DNA of 64,000 nt from Streptosporangium canum (lineage in GTDB: Bacteria; Actinomycetota; Actinomycetes; Streptosporangiales; Streptosporangiaceae): assembly GCF_900113865.1 (NCBI RefSeq), contig NZ_FOQY01000002.1, positions 434,001 through 498,000 on the forward strand, read 5' to 3'. The notes beneath the pieces are model-generated. The model searched no databases. It was not told the origin of the DNA and was given only the letters and a program-made list of their open reading frames with translations. Below are positions 57,032 through 64,000 of the stretch, piece after piece. The position numbers and the translations under genes were made by a program. The stretch's first letter is position 1; each line of letters opens with the position of its first letter.

Positions 57032-57589
57032 CTACCGGCGAAGTGGCTGCAATGCCTCGCCCCAGGCGACGACCTGGTCCAGCATGGCCGTCACCGTGTC
57101 CTCCTGGTGCGCCGCCGGATTCAGGACGCTGAAGTGCTCGAAGTCGGTGAACAGCGACAGCGCGACCTGGGCGCGCACGTCGGCGACCTGGAGTTCGCCC
57201 ATCACCAGCCGCAGGTGCTCCACCGCGCGGGTGCCACCGGCGCTGCCGTAGCTGACGAACCCGGCCGCCTTGTTGTTCCACTCGGCGTACAGGAAGTCGA
57301 TCGCGTTCTTCAACGCTCCCGACGTCGAGTGGTTGTACTCGGGCGTCACGAACACGTAGCCGTCGAAGGAATCGATCGTCTCGGCCCAGGCCCTGGTGTG
57401 CGGGTGGCTGTACTGCCCCATCGCCGCCGGCATCACCTCATCCAGAGGCGGCAGGCCGAAGTCTTTGAGATCCACCAGCTCGAACTCGGCGTCCTGGCGC
57501 TTGGTGGCGATGTCGTGCACCCAGCGGGCCACGGCCTCCCCGTTGCGTCCTGGCCGCGTGCTGCCGATGATGATCGCAATCTTGGTCAT
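57032..57589 (-). CDS. NADPH-dependent FMN reductase
   Basis: A 185-residue flavodoxin-fold reductase. The FMN phosphate loop is IIGSTRPGRNGEAVARWV. Further motifs are VFVTPEYNHSTSGALKNAID, a hallmark of this family, and FVSYGSAGGTRAVEHLRLV. It supplies reduced FMN or reduces quinones and azo compounds. ATG 57589 follows AAGAGAG. It is 52 bp downstream of the NmrA-quinone-oxidoreductase fusion on the same strand, which suggests joint redox-stress duty. Confidence 0.92.
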   Translation of the reverse strand: MTKIAIIIGSTRPGRNGEAVARWVHDIATKRQDAEFELVDLKDFGLPPLDEVMPAAMGQYSHPHTRAWAETIDSFDGYVFVTPEYNHSTSGALKNAIDFLYAEWNNKAAGFVSYGSAGGTRAVEHLRLVMGELQVADVRAQVALSLFTDFEHFSVLNPAAHQEDTVTAMLDQVVAWGEALQPLRR

Positions 57590-57641
57590 GACGACTCTCT
57601 TTCTTCGGACGCCGTGGTACCCGGGTCCGAGATGCTTGCGT

Positions 57642-59396
57642 TCAGGGGAAGATGGTGATCTTGCCGTGGGTCTGGCCCGCCTCGCTCCTGCGGTGGACCA
57701 GCGTGAGGTCGGACAACGGGAGGGATTCGGCGACGTCGACGATGAGCGCGCCGGCGTCGAGGAGTCCGACGATCTCGCCCAGTTGCTTGGCGTCGTTGCG
57801 GGCGACCATGTGCAGGGCGGTGACATCGGCGCCTGCGGCCGGCTCGACGGGGGTGGCGACGGAGGCGATGACGCCGCCCGGCCGCAGGAGGGAGACCAGG
57901 CTCGCCGCGGCCTCGGGGGAGATCGGAGCGAGGTTGACGACGGCATCGACCGGGCCGTCCAGCGCATCTGCGAGAGCGGTGGCCGTGTAGTCGATGATGT
58001 GGTCGGCGCCGTACGTGCGGACCGCCGCGGCGCTGCGGCCGCTGGCCGTGGCGATGACTGTCGCACCTGCGTACTTGGCGAGCTGGACGGCGAACAGTCC
58101 CACGCCGCCACCGGCGCCGTTGATGAGCACGCGCTGGCCCGCGGTGATGTGAGCCTGCTCGAACAGCACCTGCCATGCGGTGAGCGCGGCGACCGGGATC
58201 GCGGCCGCGTCGGCCAGGGGAACAGTGACAGGCGCCTTGGCCAGCAGACCGGCCGGGGCGGCGACGTACTCGGCCGCGGCGCCGCCCGCGTCGAGACGGC
58301 CGATGACCCGGTCGCCCACGGCCAACCCCTCCACGTCGTCGCCGACCTCGGCGATCGTGCCGGAGACGTCCCATCCGAGGATGTAAGGCAGGTCCACCGG
58401 CAGCACGGCTCGCAGCATCCCCGATCGCAGCGCCGTTTCCGAAGGATTGAACGAGGTGGCGGCGACCCGGATCAGGACCTCGCCCGGCCCGGGGGCGGGC
58501 CGCGATACTTCTTCGTATCGGATGACGGAGGCATCGCCGTAGTCATGGATGCGGGCGGCCTTCATGGTGTCGCGGAACTCGCCCGCGTGGTCGGTCACCC
58601 AGGTGCGGAACGTGCGTGCCGGCGCTCCGGTGATCTCCTCCACCGTGGCGGTGGTCGCTCTCGGCTCGGTCACCATCTCGGCCTGGGCCTGGAGGATGCC
58701 GTCCACGGCCGCGGATGGCCAGCCCTGGGCGAGCATCTGCTGCCGCGCGGTCTGCGGCGAGGTCTCCTCCCAGCGCACCGGGCGGCCGATCACCTCTCCG
58801 ATGACGCTCGCCTGTTCGGCTCGGGTCAGTATCTCGGGCCCGGTCAGCTCGTAGATCGCGCCGTTGTGCCCGTCATCGACGAGTGCGTGCACCGCGACCG
58901 CCGCGAGGTCCCGCTCGTGCAGCGGGGGCATGGCGGCCGCGCCGTACGGCTCACGCACGACCGCCTCGGTGCGAATCTGCCCGGCCCACCGCAGGGCGTT
59001 GGCCGCGAAGGCATGCGGGCGCAGGAACGTCCATTCCAGCCCGGACCGCTCGATCAGCTGCTCGACCTGTTGTTCGTGGCCGCGTACGGCCGCCGAGGAC
59101 AGGTAGATGACGCGGCGGGCATACGCGGCGACCACATCCAGAACTGCGGGCATCCCCTCGGCCGTAGCGAACGGCCAGAGGAGAAACACGGCCTCGACCC
59201 CACTCAGGGGCACGTGCAGGGTGTCCGGATCAGCCAGGTCGCCCCGCACGACCTCGACGCCGTCCGGAAGGCCGGCCGCTTCGGGATCGCGGGCCAGCGC
59301 GCGAACCTCGGCCCCGGCCTCCAGCAGCTGCGCCACGACCTGCCGGCCGACCGTGCCGGTCGCCCCGATCACCAGAATCCTGCGTTGTCCCGGCAT
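57642..59396 (-). CDS. Fusion of NmrA-like NAD(P)-binding protein and quinone oxidoreductase
   Basis: A 584-residue protein. Residues ~1-280 are an NmrA/atypical SDR (RILVIGATGTVGRQVVAQLL, VIYLSSAAVRGHEQQVEQLI, YELTGPEILTRAEQASVIGE). Residues ~285-584 are a full MDR quinone oxidoreductase (AARIHDYGDASVIRYEEV, LINGAGGGVGLFAVQLAKYA). The second part begins exactly with a Met (GEFRDTMKAARI) and both halves are complete, so two genes appear joined without a stop. ATG 59396 follows TTGGGAG. It is divergent from an AraC regulator. The substrate is unknown; a quinone or enone stress response is likely. Confidence 0.9.
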   Translation of the reverse strand: MPGQRRILVIGATGTVGRQVVAQLLEAGAEVRALARDPEAAGLPDGVEVVRGDLADPDTLHVPLSGVEAVFLLWPFATAEGMPAVLDVVAAYARRVIYLSSAAVRGHEQQVEQLIERSGLEWTFLRPHAFAANALRWAGQIRTEAVVREPYGAAAMPPLHERDLAAVAVHALVDDGHNGAIYELTGPEILTRAEQASVIGEVIGRPVRWEETSPQTARQQMLAQGWPSAAVDGILQAQAEMVTEPRATTATVEEITGAPARTFRTWVTDHAGEFRDTMKAARIHDYGDASVIRYEEVSRPAPGPGEVLIRVAATSFNPSETALRSGMLRAVLPVDLPYILGWDVSGTIAEVGDDVEGLAVGDRVIGRLDAGGAAAEYVAAPAGLLAKAPVTVPLADAAAIPVAALTAWQVLFEQAHITAGQRVLINGAGGGVGLFAVQLAKYAGATVIATASGRSAAAVRTYGADHIIDYTATALADALDGPVDAVVNLAPISPEAAASLVSLLRPGGVIASVATPVEPAAGADVTALHMVARNDAKQLGEIVGLLDAGALIVDVAESLPLSDLTLVHRRSEAGQTHGKITIFP

Positions 59397-59461
59397 AAAG
59401 ACTCCCAACGGTTGATCACTTCATGTGCGACCAACCGTATGGGGAGATGAAGAGACACTCA

Positions 59462-59489
59462 ATGTGTGAAAATCTCGATTTTATGTGTG
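59462..59489. promoter_or_regulatory. Direct repeats for the AraC regulator
   Basis: ATGTGTG occurs at 59462-59468 and 59483-59489, in the same orientation and 21 bp apart. That is two helical turns, as for AraC-type half-sites. An ACGGTTG/CAACCGT inverted repeat at 59408-59438 lies nearer the fusion gene. Both sit between divergent starts at 59396 and 59526. Confidence 0.5.
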
Positions 59490-59525
59490 TACGTCTTCAA
59501 AGAGTCGCTGAGATAGACTCTACTG

Positions 59526-60557
59526 GTGGACGTACTCAGCGATGTGATCGCCGCGATGCGCACCGGAGAACCCCGCTCGGCGCGCGTTCAGTGGCACGCC
59601 CCCTGGGGGCAGCAGTTCCCCACCGTGCGCGGCTCCGCCGGCTTTCAAGTGGTTCTGCAGGGATCATGTCGGCTGATCCCGCCGGACGGTGGTGCCCCCA
59701 TCGCGCTGAACGTCGGCGACGTGGTGTTCCTGCCCCACGGAAGCGGCTACGCGCTCGCCGACAGCCCCACCACCCCGCTGACCGAACCCGTCTGCGACCC
59801 ACTGAACGACCCCCGGTTCGAAGACCGCTACGCCTCCGCGACCGTGGGGAAACCCGGACAGGACGGTGCGCAGGCGGTCACCGTGACTCTCTGCGGTGGA
59901 TACCGGCTCGACCCCAGCCGAGCCCACCCGCTCCTGGCAGACCTGCCCGAGATCGTCCACCTGCCCGCCCGCCTCGGACACCGCCCCGAACTGCGCGCCG
60001 CCGTCGACCTCCTCGGCGGCGAACTCGACAACCCCCGCCTCGGTGTGGACACCATCGTGCCCGCCCTGCTCGACATGCTGCTGCTCTACATCCTGCGCGC
60101 CTGGTTCGACGAACAGTCCGAACGCGGCACGACCGCCGGCTGGGCCGCGGCACTGGGCGACCCGGCGATCAGCGCCGCACTGCACGCCCTCCACCATGAC
60201 CCCGCATTCCCCTGGACGGTCGAAACACTCGGCACCCGGGCGGGACTGTCCAGAGCGGCTTTCTCCCGGCGCTTCGCCACCCTGATCGGACAGCCGCCCC
60301 TCACTTACCTGACCTGGTGGCGCATGACCACCGCCGCCCGGCTTCTCCGCAAGTCCGACGCCCCGCTCGGCGAGGTGGCCACTCGGATCGGCTACACCTC
60401 GGAGTTCGCCTTCGCCACCGCCTTCAAGCGCGAGTACGGCACCGCGCCCGGCAAATACCGGCGACAGAGCCGAGCGGAAACCCAGAACAGCGAACTCGAC
60501 CTGATGGCACCACAACCAGCGGTCACCTCATCGGTGAGGAGCAGCACCGAACCATGA
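59526..60557 (+). CDS. AraC-family regulator with cupin_6 N-terminal domain
   Basis: A 343-residue regulator. The N-terminal cupin-like sensor domain reads LSDVIAAMRTGEPRSARVQW, SAGFQVVLQGSCRLIPPDGG and NVGDVVFLPHGSGY. The C-terminal AraC double helix-turn-helix reads WTVETLGTRAGLSRAAFSRR and PLGEVATRIGYTSEFAFATA with the closing PGKYRR. GTG 59526 is the start. It is divergent from the NmrA-quinone-oxidoreductase fusion, and direct repeats lie between. It is likely the activator of that gene under an electrophile signal. Confidence 0.92.
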   Translation: MDVLSDVIAAMRTGEPRSARVQWHAPWGQQFPTVRGSAGFQVVLQGSCRLIPPDGGAPIALNVGDVVFLPHGSGYALADSPTTPLTEPVCDPLNDPRFEDRYASATVGKPGQDGAQAVTVTLCGGYRLDPSRAHPLLADLPEIVHLPARLGHRPELRAAVDLLGGELDNPRLGVDTIVPALLDMLLLYILRAWFDEQSERGTTAGWAAALGDPAISAALHALHHDPAFPWTVETLGTRAGLSRAAFSRRFATLIGQPPLTYLTWWRMTTAARLLRKSDAPLGEVATRIGYTSEFAFATAFKREYGTAPGKYRRQSRAETQNSELDLMAPQPAVTSSVRSSTEP

Positions 60558-60590
60558 TCAGCCTCTTCGTCCGCATATAGCTGTTTACGC

Positions 60591-60740
60591 TATCTCGACA
60601 CCGCGTCGGGGGCGAAAGCGTCCCGGCCCAAGCTCGGTCTCCTCCTGCGGCTGCTGCGCGAGGGCGACACACTCAAGGTCACCCGGCTGTCGCGCTCGGT
60701 GCTGCATCTGGTCACGCTCGGCGCGGAGCTGCGGACCGAT
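60591..60740 (+). pseudogene. Fragment of a Tn3-type serine resolvase
   Basis: Plus-strand codons read YLDTASGAKASRPKLGLLLR, LLREGDTLKVTRLSRSVLHL, VTLGAELRTDHLGQ. This is the resolvase N-terminal region in which the conserved Arg-Leu-Ser-Arg segment (normally DRLGR/DRLSR) follows the REGDT loop. The catalytic Ser near the N terminus and the DNA-binding tail are absent. It is another scrap of a Tn3-like element. Confidence 0.55.
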
Positions 60741-60817
60741 CACTTGGGTCAGCCGCTACGAACGGCCGCTCAAGGGCGGGCAAAGAGGCGCCAGAGCCAT
60801 GCTCTAGCGTGATCGCC

Positions 60818-62338
60818 ATGAAGGCGGCCCGGTATCTGTGCTGGCTGGCCTGGGCGCAGAAGGGCCGGGTCGCGCTGGGCGCGACGCTGGGAACCCTCTG
60901 GATGGTGGGCCTGACGCTCCCGCCGTACCTGTTGTCCAGGGCGATCGACGACGACCTGGCGCCCGGCTGGGTGCTGGCGCTGCTCGGCGCGGGCCTGGTC
61001 AACGCCTGGCTGGCGATGTTGCGGCACCGCACGATGACCAAGATCCGGATGGACGCCAACTTCCGCACCGTGCGCGCCCTGGTCGAGCAGATCAACAAGC
61101 TGGGCGCCGACCTGCCCAAGCGCGCTTCGACGGGCGACGTGGTGACGATCGGCATCGGCGACGTCACCACCATCGCCGCCTCGCTGACGGTGACCGGCCC
61201 CGGCGTGGGCGCGGTGATCAGCTACGGCGTGGTGGCGGCGCTGCTGCTGCAGGTCTCCGTGGTCCTGGCCGTGGTGGTGCTGCTGGGCGTGCCGCTGCTG
61301 GCGATCCTGCTCGGCCCGCTGCTCGAGCGGCTGATGAAGGTGCAGAACGGCTACCGCGAGAACCAGGGCAGGCTGACCACCCGCTTGGTCGACCTGATCG
61401 AGGGGCTGCGGGTGCTCAACGCCTTCGGCGGCAAGGGCACCTACGCCGAACGGTACCGCGCCGACTCGGCGAGCCTGCGCGAGCAGGGCTACCGGGTGGC
61501 GTCGCTGACGAGCTGGATCGGCGCGCTGGGCGCCGGATTGCCCGCCCTGTTCCTGGCCGCCGTCACCTGGCTGGGCGCCCGGCTGGCCGCCGAGGGGGCG
61601 ATCACGGTGGGCGAACTGGTCGGGGTATACGGGTACCTCGCCGTGCTGGTGGTGCCGGTCTCCTTCTTCATCGAGGGCAGCTTCCAGATCAGCCACGGCC
61701 TGGTCGCCGCCCGCCAGGTCACCCGCTTCCTCGTGCTGCGCGCCGAGGAGCGGCCCCGGCCCGCCGGGCCGGAGGTCGCGCCGGGGAGCCTGGTGGGGCT
61801 GGTCAGCGCCCGGCCCGAGGAGAGCGTGGCGCTACTCGAAGGGCTGGGCGGGTTCGACGGCACCTCCCTGATCGCCGACCACGACGCCGCCCTGTTCGCG
61901 GGCACGCTGCGCGAGATCCTCCAGGGCCGGGGCGAGGCGGACGACGAGGCCATCCACCGGGCCGTGCACGTCGCCGCGGCGCAGGACGTGGTCGCCGGGC
62001 TGCGCCACGGACTCGACTCGATGATCGAACCCGGCGGCCGCAACCTGTCGGGCGGCCAGCGTCAGCGGGTGCGCCTGGCCCGGGCTCTACTGGCCGAGCC
62101 CGAGGTGCTGCTGGCCGTGGAGCCCACCTTCGCGCTGGACGCGCACACCGAGTCCCTCCTCGCGGGGCGGCTCCGTACGGCACGCGCCGGCCGTACGACG
62201 GTCGTGGCCACCACCTCGCCGCTGCTGCTCGCCCAGGCCGACCAGGTGCTGTTCATCGAGGACGGGCGGGTGGCCGCCTCCGGCACCCACCGCGAGCTGA
62301 TGGAGTCAACCCCCGCCTACCGATCGGTGCTCGCATGA
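60818..62338 (+). CDS. ABC exporter half-transporter with degenerate ATPase domain
   Basis: About 506 residues: six membrane helices (LGATLGTLWMVGLTLPPYLL to LAVLVVPVSFFIEGS), then a shortened nucleotide-binding domain. The signature LSGGQRQRVRLARALLAEP is intact, but no Walker A (GxxGxGKS/T) is present where GSLVGLVSARPEESVALLE stands. Walker B is altered (EVLLAVEPTFALD), lacking the usual Asp. It overlaps the next half-transporter by 4 bp (ATGA), so the two must form a heterodimer in which this half supplies the signature for the single working site. ATG 60818 is chosen; GTG 60809 is also possible. The substrate is unknown. Confidence 0.88.
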   Translation: MKAARYLCWLAWAQKGRVALGATLGTLWMVGLTLPPYLLSRAIDDDLAPGWVLALLGAGLVNAWLAMLRHRTMTKIRMDANFRTVRALVEQINKLGADLPKRASTGDVVTIGIGDVTTIAASLTVTGPGVGAVISYGVVAALLLQVSVVLAVVVLLGVPLLAILLGPLLERLMKVQNGYRENQGRLTTRLVDLIEGLRVLNAFGGKGTYAERYRADSASLREQGYRVASLTSWIGALGAGLPALFLAAVTWLGARLAAEGAITVGELVGVYGYLAVLVVPVSFFIEGSFQISHGLVAARQVTRFLVLRAEERPRPAGPEVAPGSLVGLVSARPEESVALLEGLGGFDGTSLIADHDAALFAGTLREILQGRGEADDEAIHRAVHVAAAQDVVAGLRHGLDSMIEPGGRNLSGGQRQRVRLARALLAEPEVLLAVEPTFALDAHTESLLAGRLRTARAGRTTVVATTSPLLLAQADQVLFIEDGRVAASGTHRELMESTPAYRSVLA

Positions 62339-64000
62339 ACCGCGACCTGCCCATCGCCGACCGCCGGCAGGTACGGCGGGCCGCCCTGCGCCTGGTCAGG
62401 CGCGACGTGCCGGGCTTCACCGCAACGATGCTGCTCAACAGCCTGGCGGCGGCCGCCGCGCTGGTCAGCCCGTGGTTGCTGGGCCGCATCATCGACGCCA
62501 TCGGCACCGGAGGTGCGGTCGACCTGCTCGCCGCCATCGCCGTGGGCGCAGCGCTGGCCCAGCTGGTCCTGTCCAGGTACGCCGAGAAGGTCGGCACCGG
62601 CTTCAGCGAGCGTGTCCAGGAGCACATCCGCGCCGAACTCCTGGGCCGCGTACTGGCCCTGCCCGCCGCCACGGTCGAGCACATCCGCACCGGCGACCTG
62701 ACCGCCCGCGGCACCACCGACGTGGCCGTCGTCGGCCGCACCCTGCGCGACGCCGCCCCCGCGATCCTCGTCTCGAGCCTGCAGGCGCTTTTCCTGATCG
62801 TCGCCGTCTTCCTGGTCGACCCCGCCCTGGGCGCCTGCGGCCTGCTCGCGCTGGCCGGCATCGTGGCAGCCTCCCGTTGGTACCTTCGCCGCGCCCGCCC
62901 CGCCTACCTGGAGGAAGGTGCCGCCCGCTCGGAGCTGGCCGAGCACCTGGCCGCCAACGCCGCGGGCGCCTGCACCATCGAGGCCCTGGGCCTGCAGGCC
63001 AAGCGCACGCGGGCGGCGGAACGGGTGATCGAGCGCAGCCGGGTCGCCCAGCTGCGGACCCTCTTCCTGCGCAGCGTGCTCTGGCCCTCGGTGGAGGTCT
63101 CCTCGCTCCTGCCGCCCGTGCTGGTGCTGCTGCTCGGCGGAGTGCTCCTGGACCGCGGCCAGGTCACGCTGGGCGCGGTCGTCACCTGCGTGCTCTACCT
63201 GCGCCAGCTCGGCCAGCCGATCGAGACGATCCTGATCTGGCTGGAGCAGCTGCAGAGCAGCGGCGCCTCCTTCGCCAGGATCGAGGGCCTCGCGACGCCG
63301 ACGCGGGAGGAGGGCGCCGCCGCGGCGCCGCAGGGCGACCGCATCGAGGCGTGCGGCGTGCACTTCGCCTACGAAGGCGGCGGCGACGTGGTAGCCGGCG
63401 TCGATCTGACCGTACGGCCCGGCGAGCGCCTGGCCGTCGTCGGCCCCTCGGGAGCCGGCAAGTCCACCCTGGGCAAGCTGCTGGCCGGCATCGACCGCCC
63501 CCGCCTGGGCACGGTCACCGTCGGCTCGGCGCCCGTCGCCGACCTCTCCCCCACCCAGCTCCGCGAGCACGTCGTCCTGGTCACCCAGGAACAGCACCTG
63601 TTCCTCGGCACCGTCCGCGACAACCTGCTGCTGGCAGATCCGACGGCCGACGACGACCGCCTGGGCAAGGCGCTGGCGGCGGTCGGCGCCGACTGGGTCG
63701 CCTCGCTCGACGACGAGCTGGGGTCCCAGTCGTCCGGCGCCGCCCTCGGCCCGGACCGGGTCCAGCAGCTCGCCCTGGCCAGGGTCATCCTGGCCGATCC
63801 GCACACGGTCATCCTGGACGAGGCCACCGCCATGATCGCCCCCCGTACGGCCAGGCGCGCCGAACGCTCGCTCGCCGCCGTCCTGGAGGGGCGGACCGTC
63901 ATCGCGATCGCCCACCGCCTGCACACGGCCCGCGACGCCGACCGGGTGGTGGTCATGGACAACGGCCGGGTGGTGGAGGTCGGAGCTCACGACGAGCTGG
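62335..64000 (+). CDS. ABC exporter half-transporter with intact Walker motifs (3' end beyond window)
   Basis: About 555 residues seen: six membrane helices (GFTATMLLNSLAAAAALVSP onward) and a nucleotide-binding domain. Walker A is VVGPSGAGKSTLGKLLAG, the Q loop VTQEQHLFLGTV, Walker B HTVILDEATAMI and the switch His IAIAHRL. The signature is degenerate (SSGAALGPDRVQQLALARV instead of LSGGQ). This complements its partner: the only complete ATP site combines these Walker motifs with the partner's LSGGQ. ATG 62335 overlaps the previous stop. The last few codons lie outside the window. Confidence 0.9.
   Translation, partial: MNRDLPIADRRQVRRAALRLVRRDVPGFTATMLLNSLAAAAALVSPWLLGRIIDAIGTGGAVDLLAAIAVGAALAQLVLSRYAEKVGTGFSERVQEHIRAELLGRVLALPAATVEHIRTGDLTARGTTDVAVVGRTLRDAAPAILVSSLQALFLIVAVFLVDPALGACGLLALAGIVAASRWYLRRARPAYLEEGAARSELAEHLAANAAGACTIEALGLQAKRTRAAERVIERSRVAQLRTLFLRSVLWPSVEVSSLLPPVLVLLLGGVLLDRGQVTLGAVVTCVLYLRQLGQPIETILIWLEQLQSSGASFARIEGLATPTREEGAAAAPQGDRIEACGVHFAYEGGGDVVAGVDLTVRPGERLAVVGPSGAGKSTLGKLLAGIDRPRLGTVTVGSAPVADLSPTQLREHVVLVTQEQHLFLGTVRDNLLLADPTADDDRLGKALAAVGADWVASLDDELGSQSSGAALGPDRVQQLALARVILADPHTVILDEATAMIAPRTARRAERSLAAVLEGRTVIAIAHRLHTARDADRVVVMDNGRVVEVGAHDEL

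Overview
The window is chromosomal DNA from a high-GC Gram-positive actinomycete. The evidence is strong G/C bias at third codon positions, many GTG starts, an AfsR/SARP-type regulator, an ECF41 sigma factor, XRE regulators with MmyB-like domains, F420-type luciferase-like oxidoreductase, and many TetR/LysR/MarR regulators paired with small redox enzymes. A Streptosporangiales-type host (Nonomuraea/Streptosporangium-like) would fit, but that is inference and no rRNA or tRNA gene is present to test it. The content is accessory: regulators with their target genes, stress and resistance enzymes, and much mobile-element debris. Layout 1-9.1 kb: a partial AfsR-like regulator, a short MarR with an MFS-exporter remnant, LysR with a divergent quinone oxidoreductase, an SRPBCC-ArsR-VOC operon behind a double palindromic operator, LysR with a divergent GATase-like protein, and a Pro/Ala-rich membrane protein. 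9.2-24.2 kb: a Tn3 transposase remnant, a first XRE/MmyB module (MFS exporter and zinc alcohol dehydrogenase), an erythromycin-esterase-family protein, an ArsR-like regulator, a carotenoid oxygenase with divergent TetR, a membrane protein, a VOC protein with divergent TetR, cydAB, and an XRE-PNPOx protein. 24.3-37 kb is a mobile-element-rich mosaic. An IS110-family element sits precisely, with CT core dinucleotides, in a TPR/retropepsin-like gene that is itself broken. Tyrosine-recombinase fragments lie on both sides of this mosaic. A second XRE/MmyB module follows (cyclophilin-like lipoprotein and alpha/beta hydrolase), then a third whose regulator is degenerate (cupin, alcohol dehydrogenase, cyclophilin-like protein, SDR, lipocalin-like lipoprotein), then a broken Tn3-family transposase. 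37-45.5 kb: VanY-like peptidase, a response regulator/histidine kinase/GerMN lipoprotein operon, an alpha/beta hydrolase, an orphan NarL-type regulator, a carboxymuconolactone-decarboxylase-like protein with its ECF41 sigma factor and matching promoter, and a TetR. 45.8-64 kb: a single-chain 1,823-residue acyl-CoA carboxylase, an Erm methyltransferase with a candidate RFR-containing leader peptide and attenuator hairpins, a threonine dehydratase-like enzyme, a cold-shock protein, a deaminase/LLM-oxidoreductase pair with Lrp, an FMN reductase, an NmrA-quinone-oxidoreductase fusion with divergent AraC, a resolvase remnant, and a heterodimeric ABC exporter that runs off the right edge. How it works together: most units are one regulator plus one to four enzymes with short palindromic operators between them, suggesting many independent chemical-stress switches. 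The most interesting points are the threefold XRE/MmyB module family with a shared operator-like element, the IS110 insertion with a possible bridge-RNA region, the erm leader, the ECF41 promoter, and the ABC pair whose ATP-site motifs are split between its halves. I found no CRISPR array and no clear wholly new defence system.
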